Source of the DNA: Oxalobacteraceae bacterium UBA6018
GTDB taxonomy: Bacteria > Pseudomonadota > Gammaproteobacteria > Burkholderiales > Burkholderiaceae_D
Direction: 5' to 3'
DNA length: 64,000 bases
Assembly (NCBI GenBank): GCA_002428015.1
Contig: DIZW01000001.1
Coordinates: 12,723 to 76,722 of the forward strand
This document shows positions 16,758 through 25,470 of this stretch, piece after piece. The notes under the pieces were generated by a model. It was not told the origin of the DNA and searched no databases. It saw nothing but the letters and a program-made list of their open reading frames with translations. Positions within the stretch are counted from its first letter, which is position 1. Each line of letters starts with the position of its first letter. The position numbers were made by a program, and so were the translations under genes.

Positions 16758-17375
16758 ATGGCCACGCTGACCTTTCCCCTGTTCCCGCTCAGCACGGTGT
16801 TGTTTCCCGATGGCGTGCTGCCCCTGCAGATCTTCGAGGTGCGCTATCTCGACATGATCAGCCGCTGTATCGCCGACGACAGTCCGTTCGGCGTGGTGCT
16901 GCTCACGCATGGCAGCGAGGTGCGCCAGCCCGAGTCGGTCGAACGCTTCCTGCCGTCCGGGACCCTGGCCTCGGTGCAGGAAACGACCGCCTCCAAGCCT
17001 GGCCTGCTGCAGCTGGTGTGCCGCGGCGGCGCGCGCTTTCGCGTGCTCGCCAGCGAGCGCCGTCCCAACGGCCTGTGGATGGGCACCATCGAACTGCTCG
17101 CGGGCGACCACGCCGTGCCCATTCCGGCCGAACTGCAGGGCGCGGCCGACGCGCTCGACCGCGTGCTCTCCTCGCTGCACGACGTGCCGCCCAAGCGCTG
17201 GCCGGTGGCGCCGCCGTTCCAGCTTGACGACTGCGGCTGGGTCGCCAACCGCTGGTGCGACCTGCTGCCGCTGCCCTATCAGCAAAAGCATCAGTTGCTC
17301 ATGCTCGACAATCCGCTGATCCGGCTCGAGCTGATGCACGACGTGCTCGAAGACCACGGACTGATCACCTCTTAG
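16758..17375 (+). CDS. LON substrate-binding-domain protein
   Basis: A 205-residue cytosolic protein corresponding to the N-terminal (LAN/PUA-like) domain of Lon protease without ATPase or protease parts. Diagnostic motifs are LFPLSTVLFPDGVLPLQIFE and RYLDMISRCI near the start, then VCRGGARFRVL. It has the usual length for this stand-alone family, whose function is not settled. Its stop overlaps that of the convergent repeat-protein gene by four bases. Confidence 0.9.
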   Translation: MATLTFPLFPLSTVLFPDGVLPLQIFEVRYLDMISRCIADDSPFGVVLLTHGSEVRQPESVERFLPSGTLASVQETTASKPGLLQLVCRGGARFRVLASERRPNGLWMGTIELLAGDHAVPIPAELQGAADALDRVLSSLHDVPPKRWPVAPPFQLDDCGWVANRWCDLLPLPYQQKHQLLMLDNPLIRLELMHDVLEDHGLITS

Positions 17376-18343
17376 TACATCGTGTTGCCGTTGGCGGCGC
17401 CGCTGCCGTTGGCCGTGCCGCTGGCGTTGGCGCTTGGCTTGGCGCTGGCCGCCGCGTGCCTGGTGGCGCCGGCCGTGCCGCGCGCGTTGGCGCCGCTCGC
17501 TTGCGCGTACTGGCGCGTGCCCGCCGCTTGCGAACGGGCCCCGCTGGCCATCGCGCGACCGGCGCCGCGCGCCGCGCCGCTGGCGTTGCTGTCGACATTG
17601 CCGGTGGCGTTGGCGCCGCCGTTGCCATTGCCGCTGGCGCCGCCGTTATCGTTTAACAGACCGCTGGCACCGCCGTTGCCGTTGCTCTTGGCGCTGCCAC
17701 CGTTTCCGGCTAACAGACCGCTGGCGCTGCCGTTATGAGTGCTGTTCGCGTTGCCGTTCAACAGACCGCTGGCGCCGCCGTTGCTATTGCTGCTCGCACT
17801 ACCGTTGCCGTTCAACAGACCGCTGGCACCGCCGTTGCCATTGCTGTTCGCACTGCCGTTGCCGTTCAACAGACCGCTGGCACCGCCGTTGCCATTGCTG
17901 TTCGCACTACCGTTGCCGTTCAACAGACCGCTGGCGCTGCCGTTGCCATTGCTGCTCGCACTACCGTTGCCGTTCAACAGACCACTGGCGCTGCCGTTGC
18001 CATTGCTGTTCGCACTACCGTTTAACAGACCGGTGGCGCTTCCGCTACCGTTGCCGCCACCTGATAACAGGCCGCCGCCGTTCGCGCTGGGCTGCGTGGC
18101 TGGCTTGGCCGGCTGGGCCGCCTGGCGCGCCGGTTGCTGCACGGCGTCGCTGTCGGCGCCACGCGTTACGTGGCGGGTGTCGTCGAACAGGGAGCCGCCG
18201 CGGCTGAACGATCCCATGCCGCCTAGTTGGCCGCCGAGGCCGCCGATCATGCCGCCCAGCCCGCCGTGCCCGCCCAGCAGTTGCGCTTGCGCCGAGGATG
18301 CCATGCCGAGGGTGATAACGAGGGCGATGTGTGCTGCTTTCAT
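17372..18343 (-). CDS. Secreted Gly/Asn/Ser-rich protein with 18-residue tandem repeats
   Basis: A 323-residue protein from ATG 18343, with AGGAGA ideally placed. The signal peptide MKAAHIALVITLGMASSAQA is followed by a glycine-rich segment (LLGGHGGLGGMIGGLGGQLGG), a Gln/Pro/Ala linker, then tandem repeats of the form GLLNGNGSANSNGNGGAS (18 residues), and an Ala/Gly/Ser/Arg-rich tail ending NGNTMY. No enzyme motif is present. The low-complexity composition recalls surface, matrix or ice/silk-like proteins. It is transcribed away from the DUF1345 gene region and ends convergently on the LON-domain gene. The repeat number may vary between strains. Function unknown. Confidence 0.82.
   Translation of the reverse strand: MKAAHIALVITLGMASSAQAQLLGGHGGLGGMIGGLGGQLGGMGSFSRGGSLFDDTRHVTRGADSDAVQQPARQAAQPAKPATQPSANGGGLLSGGGNGSGSATGLLNGSANSNGNGSASGLLNGNGSASSNGNGSASGLLNGNGSANSNGNGGASGLLNGNGSANSNGNGGASGLLNGNGSASSNSNGGASGLLNGNANSTHNGSASGLLAGNGGSAKSNGNGGASGLLNDNGGASGNGNGGANATGNVDSNASGAARGAGRAMASGARSQAAGTRQYAQASGANARGTAGATRHAAASAKPSANASGTANGSGAANGNTMY
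17656..18060 (-). repeat. 54-bp in-frame tandem repeat array
   Basis: The marker ACAGAC (plus strand) recurs at 17656, 17713, 17761, 17815, 17869, 17923, 17977 and 18025. Spacing is 54 bases in the core and 57 or 48 at the edges, always a multiple of three. Each unit encodes GLLNG followed by an NG/NS/GS-rich spacer. Units are nearly identical at the DNA level, which suggests recent expansion by slippage or recombination. Confidence 0.92.
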
Positions 18344-18459
18344 GATGTTCTCCTGGAATGGCGCGGACCGTTTCCGCCGCCTATGCAAGGAAAACGCCGG
18401 GGCGCGGGACTTTATTCCCTTCAACGAAAAATATTTTTGGATTTTTTTCGCGCGCGCGC

Positions 18460-19116
18460 TCAGAACAGGTTCGAGGCGATATTGATCGTCATCGCCACCA
18501 GCGTGGTGTTGAAGAAGAACGCCAGCACGCAGTGGACCGCGCCGGTACGCCGCATGGGGCGGCTGGTGAACGGCACGTCGGCGGTCTGGCCCGAGGTGCC
18601 GATCACGCTGGCGAAGTACAGGAAGTCGCCGTAATCGGGCTGCTCCTCGCTCGGGAAGTCCAGCCCGCCCGACTTGCCGCGACCCTCGGCCACATAATAA
18701 TCGTGGGCGTAGTGCAGCGCGAACATCAGCTGGGTGAACGACCAGGACGACACCACGGTGATCCCGGCCAGCCCCACATGCTCGGCGCGCAGGCTGCCAT
18801 GCAGGTCCTTGACCATGTCCAGCTCGGCCACGATCAGGCCGACCACCAGCACCGCCGCCACCACCACCAGCGCGAGCACGGCCAGCCGGCCTTCGTCGTG
18901 CTCGAGCGCGCGCGAGCGCATCTGCTCGTTGGTCGAGCCGAACATCATCTGCGCCATCATCATCATGTACATATAGGCGCCCACGTTCCAGCCGATCAGG
19001 ATGCGGGTGACCATCGGGTGCTCGGGTGTCGACGGCAGCAGCAGCACCGCGGCCGCCCCGATCGCCACGCACATGACCAGGCGCGCGCGCGCCGCCAACA
19101 CGCGTTTCAAGTTCAT
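18460..19116 (-). CDS. DUF1345 family membrane protein
   Basis: A 218-residue integral membrane protein with about five to six hydrophobic helices, matching DUF1345: an MMMMAQMMFGSTNEQMRSRA segment, WSFTQLMFALHYAHDYY, PDYGDFLYFASVIGTSGQTADV and a C-terminal FFNTTLVAMTINIASNLF. This family is of unknown function. Its ATG overlaps the stop of the S8 protease gene (ATGA), so the two are co-translated. Confidence 0.9.
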   Translation of the reverse strand: MNLKRVLAARARLVMCVAIGAAAVLLLPSTPEHPMVTRILIGWNVGAYMYMMMMAQMMFGSTNEQMRSRALEHDEGRLAVLALVVVAAVLVVGLIVAELDMVKDLHGSLRAEHVGLAGITVVSSWSFTQLMFALHYAHDYYVAEGRGKSGGLDFPSEEQPDYGDFLYFASVIGTSGQTADVPFTSRPMRRTGAVHCVLAFFFNTTLVAMTINIASNLF

Positions 19117-20450
19117 TCCGCACTCCTGCGCAGCGCGCCCGGGTCGGTGCGCAAGGCCATGCCGACGATGCCGAATCCGGTCTCGGGATTGCGCGCGGCG
19201 CCGGCCTGGGCGGCCAGCGCGGCGATGGCCGCGCGCGCCAGCGCCGGGTCGGGCCGCGCCAGTTTTTCGGCCAGCAGGGCGGCCACGATCGGCGCGGCGA
19301 ACGAGGTGCCGCGCACGCGCTTGTATGGTGGCGCGCCGGGCGCGGCGCTGACCATGTCGCTGCCCGGCGCGGCGAACATCACCTGGGCGCCGCGCGCCGC
19401 TTCCGGCAGCACCTGGCCGCGGCGGTCCACGGCGCTTACCCCGACCACGCCCGGATAGCTGGCCGGATACAGGGGCGGGGCGGCCGGGCCGTCGTTGCCG
19501 ACCGCCGCCACCAGCACATGGCCGCGCCGGATCAGCGCGCCCACGGCCCGTTCCAGCGCGCGGTTGGGCGGCCCCACGATCGACAGATTGATCACCGGCA
19601 CGCGCTCGCCGGCCAGCCAGGCCAGCGCCGCGGCGACCGTCTCGGCCGCGCCGCCGGCCGGGTTGTCGCAATAGATGTCGGCGGCGTACAGGGTGGCCGC
19701 GGGCGCGGCCCCGCTCAGCCAGGCCGAGTGGCCGGCCATCAGCGCCGCCACCGCGCTGCCGTGCGCGCTCGGATGGACGACCCCGTCGCAGCCCCAGCGG
19801 TGGATGGCGGTGCGGGAAAACACCGGGTGGGTGCCATCGACGCCGCCATCGACCAGGCCGATCGCGGGCGCGCCGGCGGCCGCCGGCTGGCCTTCGCTGG
19901 CCGGAGCGCCCGCCGGCGCATGCGCCGCGCCGGCCGCGCCGCCGCCCTGGTACACGTGGTTGAAGTCGTACACGCCGTCCGGGTCGAGCGTGCGCAGGCG
20001 CGCCAGCATGGCGGCGGTGTCTTCGCCGGCCGGCACGCCCAGCACCACCAGCGTCTCGTCCAGGCCGCTAAGGACGGTCGTGCGCAGCGGCGTCAGGCCG
20101 GCCGCGCGCGCCGCCGCCAGCGCCGCCGGGCTGGGCGACCAGGCCAGGATCTCATGCCGGCGCGCCGGCGCGCCGCCCGGATCGGCCTCGAGCAGGTCGG
20201 GGTGGCGCCGCAGCAGGGCGCCGGCCTGGTCCAGGCGCAGGCCGCGCAGGTCCTTGACCAGGCTGTTGTCCAGCAAGCGCTCTGGACGGCGCAGCAGTTC
20301 GCTGTCGAGCGGGCTTATGCGCTCAGGCAAGGATAAATTCAGCCCCGGCATGCGCAGCTGCGCCCGAGCCCCGCCGCCGATTAGCGCGACAGTGAGTGCT
20401 AACATCAAGTGCGCGATGGAGCGCGTACGGGAACGTCGGGAAAGCGTCAT
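19113..20450 (-). CDS. Exported S8 (subtilisin-like) serine protease
   Basis: A 445-residue protease. I chose ATG 20450, which begins a typical signal peptide (MTLSRRSRTRSIAHLMLALTVALIGGGARA); an upstream ATG at 20483 is also in frame and has no better ribosome site. The N-terminal region (about 40-190) may act as a propeptide. The catalytic triad is present: Asp in IGLVDGGVDGTH, His in AHGSAVAALM, Ser in RGTSFAAPIV, with the oxyanion Asn in AAVGNDGPAAP. It is followed, overlapping, by the DUF1345 gene and is divergent from an ECF sigma/anti-sigma pair. That arrangement suggests envelope-stress proteolysis under the sigma factor, which is inference. Confidence 0.9.
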   Translation of the reverse strand: MTLSRRSRTRSIAHLMLALTVALIGGGARAQLRMPGLNLSLPERISPLDSELLRRPERLLDNSLVKDLRGLRLDQAGALLRRHPDLLEADPGGAPARRHEILAWSPSPAALAAARAAGLTPLRTTVLSGLDETLVVLGVPAGEDTAAMLARLRTLDPDGVYDFNHVYQGGGAAGAAHAPAGAPASEGQPAAAGAPAIGLVDGGVDGTHPVFSRTAIHRWGCDGVVHPSAHGSAVAALMAGHSAWLSGAAPAATLYAADIYCDNPAGGAAETVAAALAWLAGERVPVINLSIVGPPNRALERAVGALIRRGHVLVAAVGNDGPAAPPLYPASYPGVVGVSAVDRRGQVLPEAARGAQVMFAAPGSDMVSAAPGAPPYKRVRGTSFAAPIVAALLAEKLARPDPALARAAIAALAAQAGAARNPETGFGIVGMALRTDPGALRRSAE

Positions 20451-20501
20451 GGTCGGATGATAATATAGGGAACGAAAAAGCATGAGGAATTAACGAACGG
20501 G

Positions 20502-20525
20502 GCGGGGAATATATTCCATCCCCGC
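20502..20525. promoter_or_regulatory. Inverted repeat in the S8/ECF sigma divergent promoter region
   Basis: GCGGGGA and TCCCCGC flank a 10-base centre containing the perfect 12-base palindrome GGAATATATTCC. It lies 18 bases before the sigma factor ATG within a 93-base divergent spacer, so it could be a shared operator or overlap the sigma-factor promoter. Confidence 0.4.
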
Positions 20526-20543
20526 AGCGTTTACTGACTATCC

Positions 20544-21047
20544 ATGACATTTCATACACCACTCCATGCCGACATCGCCGCCTTGCTGCCGCGCTTGCGC
20601 CGCTTCGCGCGCGCGCTCACCTTCCACCGCGAGGACGCCGACGACCTGGTGCAGATCGCCATCGAACGCGCCATGAACCGCAGCGCGCAATGGGAGCCGG
20701 GCACGCGCCTGGACAGCTGGCTGTTCCGCATCGTCAAGAACGCCTGGATCGACGAGGTGCGCTCGCGCGCCCGCCGCGATCAACTGTTCGCACCCGAGGA
20801 GGAGGGCGAACAGGTCGGCGACGACAGCGCCGCGGCGCACCAGCAGCGCATGGCGATCCACAAGGCCATGAGCTTGTTGTCGGAAGACCACCGGATCGTG
20901 GTCGGCCTGGTGCTGGTGGACGGCTTGCCGTACAAGGAGGCGGCCGCGGTGCTGGAAATTCCCCTGGGTACCTTGATGAGCCGGCTGTCGCGCGCCCGCG
21001 AAGCCCTGCAAGGTTTGTTATCCGATCAAGCGAGGAACATGGCATGA
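20544..21047 (+). CDS. ECF-type RNA polymerase sigma factor
   Basis: A 167-residue group 4 sigma factor. Region 2 (about 15-80) includes DADDLVQIAIERAM and RLDSWLFRIVKNAWIDEVR; region 4 (about 105-160) includes LVDGLPYKEAAAVLEIPLGTLMSR, the helix-turn-helix reading the -35. There is no region 1 or 3. Its stop overlaps the ATG of the anti-sigma gene (ATGA), the classic coupled arrangement that keeps the two proteins in balance. Its target promoters are unknown, though the divergent S8 protease gene is a candidate. Confidence 0.93.
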   Translation: MTFHTPLHADIAALLPRLRRFARALTFHREDADDLVQIAIERAMNRSAQWEPGTRLDSWLFRIVKNAWIDEVRSRARRDQLFAPEEEGEQVGDDSAAAHQQRMAIHKAMSLLSEDHRIVVGLVLVDGLPYKEAAAVLEIPLGTLMSRLSRAREALQGLLSDQARNMA

Positions 21048-21781
21048 GCTTTTCCGAAGAAATCCTGATGGCCTACGCCGACGGCGAAGTCGACGAGGCA
21101 ACCCGGCGCGCCGTCGAACAGGCGATCCGCCACGATCCGCAACTGGCGGCCAAGGTGCGCCGCCACCAGGCGCTGCGCCAGGATGTGTTTGGCGCCTTCG
21201 CGCCGACCCTGGACGAGGCCGTGCCCCAGCGCCTGCGCGCGGCCATCCGCTCGCCCAAGGTGGTGCACCTGGACGCCGTGCGCGCGGCGCGCCAGGCCCC
21301 GGTCCAGCCGCCGCCGCGGCGCTGGTCGTGGCCGGAGTGGGGCGCCATCGCCGCCACCCTGGTGCTGGGGCTGGGCGCCGGCGCGCTGACCATGCGCGCC
21401 CTGCACGAGCAGCCGCAGCTGGCGCTGGAGAACGACGCCCTGACGGCCCACGGATCGCTGGCCGCGGCCTTGACCACCCAGCTGGCCAGCGCCGCGCCGC
21501 GCCAGGCCAGCGCCCGGGTCGGCCTGAGTTTCGTGTCCAGGGAGGGCGTGTATTGCCGCACTTTCATGCTGGCGCGCCAGTCCGGGCTGGCTTGCCGCGC
21601 CGGCGACGGCTGGCGCGTGCCGGTACTGGCCGACGGCGGCAGCGAGCCGGGCTCGAACTACCGCCAGGCCGGCAGCGCCTTGCCGGCCGCGGTGCTCGAC
21701 GCGATCGACGAGCGCATCGCCGGCAAGGCGCTCGATATCGGCGCCGAACAGGCAGCGCGCGACAAGCACTGGAAGCGCTGA
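21044..21781 (+). CDS. Transmembrane anti-sigma factor
   Basis: A 245-residue protein. The N-terminal cytoplasmic domain (MSFSEEILMAYADGEVDEATRRAVE, helical to about 75) is the sigma-binding part of this type, without the HxxxCxxC zinc motif of ZAS factors. One membrane helix lies around 108-125 (WGAIAATLVLGLGAGALTM), followed by a periplasmic domain of about 120 residues with two Cys (VYCRTF and LACRAGDGW) that might form a disulfide sensor. It is coupled to the sigma factor gene by an ATGA overlap. Confidence 0.85.
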   Translation: MSFSEEILMAYADGEVDEATRRAVEQAIRHDPQLAAKVRRHQALRQDVFGAFAPTLDEAVPQRLRAAIRSPKVVHLDAVRAARQAPVQPPPRRWSWPEWGAIAATLVLGLGAGALTMRALHEQPQLALENDALTAHGSLAAALTTQLASAAPRQASARVGLSFVSREGVYCRTFMLARQSGLACRAGDGWRVPVLADGGSEPGSNYRQAGSALPAAVLDAIDERIAGKALDIGAEQAARDKHWKR

Positions 21782-21879
21782 GCGCGGCCCGGTCCGCCAG
21801 TTCGGTGATCAAGTGATCGCTGCGCGACGGCGCGCGCCTGGCCGGCGCCGGCGCGGCATGAGCGGCCGCGTGGCCGCCC

Positions 21880-24800
21880 TCAGGTGCCCAGGTTGGCCCG
21901 GTTGCGCCCTTCCACCTTGGCGCGGTACAGGGCACGGTCGGCGCTCCAGATCAGGTCGGCCGGGTGGGCGCGCGGCGACGTGCCGCCCTGTGTTGTGTTG
22001 ACCTTTGCGGTGCCGTCCTCTGGGCCGGCCTGCGATGTGCCGCTCTGCGCGCCGCCGCTCTCGGCCGGCACCATGGCCGCCACGCCGATGCTGATCGTCA
22101 CGACGCCGTAGGGCGAGCCGGCGTGCGGCAGCGCCAGCGCTTCGAGCGCCTCGCAGATGCAGCGCGCCACCTGCAGCGCGCGGTCGGCGCCGGTCTCGGG
22201 CGCCAGCAGGGCGAACTCCTCGCCGCCGTAGCGCGCCACCAGGTCGCCGGTGCGCCGTCCGTGGGTGGCGATCAAGGCGGCCACGGTGCGCAGGCACTCG
22301 TCGCCGGCCTGGTGGCCGTACAGGTCGTTGTAGCTCTTGAAATGGTCGACGTCGAGCATGGCCAGCGCCAGCGAATAGCCGTTGCGCGCCGCGCGCCGCC
22401 ATTCGTTCTCGATGGCGTCGTCGAAGCCGCGCCGGTTGCTGATGCCGGTGAGCCCGTCGGTGGACGACAGCGCGGCCAGCCTGGCGTTGCTGTCCTCGAG
22501 CTCGCGCGTGCGTGCCGCCACCATCGCCTGCAGCTGGGCCTGGCGCCGGGTCAGGTGGCGAACGCGCGCCTGGTAGGCCGCGCCCAGCAGCCACAGCGCC
22601 AGCGCCGCCAGCGCCAGGCGCAGCCACCAGGTCTTCCACCATGGCGGCAGGATCGTCACCGTCATGCTGGCCGGGGTGTCGTTCCACACGCCGCGGTTGT
22701 TGGCCGCCTTGACCTCGAAGCGGTAGGTGCCGGGGTCGAGATTGGTGTAGGTGGCGGTGCGGTGGGCGGCGTCGGCCTGGACCCAGTCGCGGTCGAAGCC
22801 GTGCAGGCGGTAGGCATAGCTGTTGTGGGCCGGGTCGGTGAAGTGCAGGGCCGCGAACTCGATCGAGAACACCGATTCCTGCACCGCCAGGGTGAGCGCG
22901 CGCGGCGCCGTCACCGGGCCGTCCAGCGCCACGCCCGGGTCCAGCCGGCCGTCCTTGAGCGAGCGGTTGAACACGCCGATGTCGGTGATGGCCACCTGGG
23001 GCGGCACCGAGGTGCGCCGCACCAGCGCCGGGGTCACGCCGGTCATGCCCTTCACGCCCGAGAAGTACAGCGTGCCGTCCGGCGCGGCGTAGGCGGCGCC
23101 CACCGTGAAGCCCTCCGACAAGCCGTCGGCCGAGGTGTAGCGGCTGGCCTTGCCGCTGTCCGGGTCCAGCCGCAGCAGGCCGCCCGCGGTGCTGAGCCAC
23201 AGCTGGCCGCTGGCGTCGCTGCGCATGGCCAGGATCTTGTGCGCGCCCACGCTGCCGGGGCCGTCGTAGCGGCGGAAGCGGATCGCGCCGTCGGCCGCGC
23301 TGACGATCTGGTCCAGGCCCTTGGCGGTGCCGGCCCACAGCCGGCCCTGCGGGTCCTGGTACAGGGCCGAGACGTTGTCGTCCGACAGCGAGGCCGGGTC
23401 GGCCGGGTCGTGGCGCAGGTGGCGGAACTTGCCGCTGGCCTGGTCCAGCAGGTCGAGGCCGCCGCCGTTCCACTCCGAGCCCATCCACACCCGCCCGCGC
23501 GTGTCCTCGACGATGGCGGTGGTGCTGGTGACGCTGCGGCTGGCCGGGTCGGCTGGGTCGGGCGCGTAGTTGGTCCAACTGCCGTGCAGCGTGTCGTAGC
23601 GGATCGCCTGCACCCCGGTGCCCAGCCACAGCACGCCGTTGGCGCCGGGCGCGATGGTGTTGATGAAGTCGGCGCCGACGTTGCCGAAATGGATGACCTG
23701 GAAGGGCTTGGCGGGGTCGTCCAGCCGGTTCAGGCCGGCCGAGGTGCCGACCCACAGCGGCCCGCCCGGCTGCTGGTGCAGGCTGTACACGATGTCGTTG
23801 CTGAGCGCGCCAGCCTTGCCGGGGGCGGCGCGCCAGGTCCGCGCCACCTCGCCGCTGTGCGGATCGAACAGCGACAGGCCCGAGTTGCTGGCCAGCCAGA
23901 GGCGGCCGTCGGGCCCGCCCTCGATGTATTTCAGCGAGTTGTCCGGGCGCAGGTTGTGCGCCTCGACGTCGAACGGAATGTAGCGCCGGAAGCCGCGGCT
24001 GTTCAGGTTGACCACGCTGACCCCGTCGGTAAACGAGCCGATCCACAGCATGCCGCCGCGGTCCTGCATGACGGCGCGGATATTGTCCGACGGCAGGCTG
24101 TTCGAATCGTTGGCGCGATGCACGTACTGTACCGGGGCCGCGTCGTCCGGGCCGTAGCGCAGCAGGCCGGCGGCCAGGGTGCCGGCCCAGACCGCGCCAT
24201 CGCCCACCCCGTACAGATAGGTCACGCGGGTGGCCGGCGAAGCGAGGCGGCGCCGCGTCTCCCACGGCGCGCCCGCGTCCCAGCGCACCAGGCCGCTCTC
24301 GGTGCCGATCCACAACATGCGCTCGGGGCCGAAGTGCAGGGCGCGCACGATGTTGAGCTTGGGGTCGGGCGCGTCGGCGCGGTCGATGCGGCGGTGCACG
24401 AAGCCGCTGGCGCCTGGGGGCAGGTAATCGAGCCCGCCGGGCCAGGTCGCGGCCCACAGTCCGCCCCGCTGGTCCAGCGCCAGCGCGTTCAGGTCGTTGC
24501 TGGCCAGGCTGTCCGGCTTGTTCGGGTCGTGCAGGTAGACGGTGAACTTGCCGCTGGCCGGATCGAAGTGCTGCAGCCCGCCCCAGGTGGCCAGCCACAT
24601 GCCGCCGGCGCCGTCGCTGACGATGGCCTTGATGATGCGCTGGGCCGCCGGGCCGGGCGGCGGGGCGTAGCGGGTAAAGTCGTCGGTGGCCGGGTCGAAG
24701 CGGGCCAGCCCGTTCTGGGTGCCGACCCAGACGGCGCCCTGGCGGTCCTGGAACAGGGTCGAGACGCGGTCGTGCGGCAGGCTGCGCGCATCGCCCGGCC

Positions 24801-25056
24801 GGTTGGCGTACTTGACGGCCTGGTAGCCGTTGTAGCGCACCAGTCCGCCGCTATGGGTGCCGACCCAGACGAAGCCCTGGCGGTCCTGCAGCAGCGCCAG
24901 CACCGACAGGTCGTCCGTCTCGAGCGAATCGAGGCGCTTGAAGCGCAGCGGCGACGTCGGCGTGGCGAGCGCGGCCGCCCAGATCGCGCACAGGCACAGC
25001 AGGAGGCACAGGCGGCGCAGCAGGGCGGTATGCGGGAAATCGGTCGGCATGGTCAT
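21880..25056 (-). CDS. Two-component-type beta-propeller sensor fused to a diguanylate cyclase
   Basis: A 1058-residue membrane sensor. ATG 25056 (MTMPTDFPHTALLRR) starts an N-terminal signal/anchor (to about 35). About 14 repeated propeller strands of the Reg_prop type follow, each with a motif such as DRQGFVWVGTHSGGLVRYN, forming periplasmic propellers (about 45-690). A YYY domain (about 700-790, TNLDPGTYRFEVKAANNRG), one membrane helix (about 800-820) and a cytosolic GGDEF domain complete it. The active site GGEEF is intact and preceded at the right distance by RTGD (RxxD I-site). It is expected to make cyclic di-GMP in response to an external ligand. It is divergent from the helicase gene. 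Confidence 0.92.
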   Translation of the reverse strand: MTMPTDFPHTALLRRLCLLLCLCAIWAAALATPTSPLRFKRLDSLETDDLSVLALLQDRQGFVWVGTHSGGLVRYNGYQAVKYANRPGDARSLPHDRVSTLFQDRQGAVWVGTQNGLARFDPATDDFTRYAPPPGPAAQRIIKAIVSDGAGGMWLATWGGLQHFDPASGKFTVYLHDPNKPDSLASNDLNALALDQRGGLWAATWPGGLDYLPPGASGFVHRRIDRADAPDPKLNIVRALHFGPERMLWIGTESGLVRWDAGAPWETRRRLASPATRVTYLYGVGDGAVWAGTLAAGLLRYGPDDAAPVQYVHRANDSNSLPSDNIRAVMQDRGGMLWIGSFTDGVSVVNLNSRGFRRYIPFDVEAHNLRPDNSLKYIEGGPDGRLWLASNSGLSLFDPHSGEVARTWRAAPGKAGALSNDIVYSLHQQPGGPLWVGTSAGLNRLDDPAKPFQVIHFGNVGADFINTIAPGANGVLWLGTGVQAIRYDTLHGSWTNYAPDPADPASRSVTSTTAIVEDTRGRVWMGSEWNGGGLDLLDQASGKFRHLRHDPADPASLSDDNVSALYQDPQGRLWAGTAKGLDQIVSAADGAIRFRRYDGPGSVGAHKILAMRSDASGQLWLSTAGGLLRLDPDSGKASRYTSADGLSEGFTVGAAYAAPDGTLYFSGVKGMTGVTPALVRRTSVPPQVAITDIGVFNRSLKDGRLDPGVALDGPVTAPRALTLAVQESVFSIEFAALHFTDPAHNSYAYRLHGFDRDWVQADAAHRTATYTNLDPGTYRFEVKAANNRGVWNDTPASMTVTILPPWWKTWWLRLALAALALWLLGAAYQARVRHLTRRQAQLQAMVAARTRELEDSNARLAALSSTDGLTGISNRRGFDDAIENEWRRAARNGYSLALAMLDVDHFKSYNDLYGHQAGDECLRTVAALIATHGRRTGDLVARYGGEEFALLAPETGADRALQVARCICEALEALALPHAGSPYGVVTISIGVAAMVPAESGGAQSGTSQAGPEDGTAKVNTTQGGTSPRAHPADLIWSADRALYRAKVEGRNRANLGT

Positions 25057-25470
25057 TCGGCGATCTGGACAGTCCGGAAGTGTAAACCAGTTATACATTG
25101 AGCAATAGGTATTTCAGGGCGCGGCCATTGCTCCAGGCTCGGAGCGCGGCGGCGGCGGGCCATGGTTTGATTCGGGTCGGGCCGCCAGTCAGGCCGAGCG
25201 GCGCGGCGCGGGCCGTGCAGATGGCGGTGACGGCGATGCGCGGAGCGAAAATCGCGCCGCCCGGCGGGTTTTTCGAGGTTCCCTATACAGTGGCGTGGAA
25301 TTAGGGTATCGTTTACGGCACTGTTATTGCATCTACGTTCGTGCGCCCGGCGCTCCCGCCGTTGCGCAGTCCCCCGGTCTGCCATCGCGGGCGCGCTTGG
25401 CGTCCCTCCAGAGTTCCCCGCCGGCCTGGCTCCGGGCGTAGACCATCCGATTAAATCGCCCGGAAAACTT
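25057..25470. other. Divergent intergenic region with long helicase leader
   Basis: These 414 bases carry no credible gene. GGAATTAGGG followed by TATCGT (25298-25316 region) and an upstream CCCTATACAGTGG are possible promoter elements for the helicase. If used, the helicase mRNA has a leader of about 150 bases, which is common for cold-controlled DEAD-box helicases. No terminator or strong hairpin was found. Confidence 0.45.

Noticed and set aside
17656..18060. CRISPR-like array (regular 54-base periodicity)
   Set aside because: There are no unique spacers; the units are nearly identical over the full 54 bases, in frame, and encode a glycine-rich repeat. No cas genes are nearby.
21964..25101. 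A 1045-codon plus-strand open frame opposite the propeller diguanylate cyclase
   Set aside because: It is the exact antisense of a gene with clear domains. Its translation is Gln/Arg/Ala/Gly/His-rich without motifs, as expected for shadow frames in high-GC DNA.
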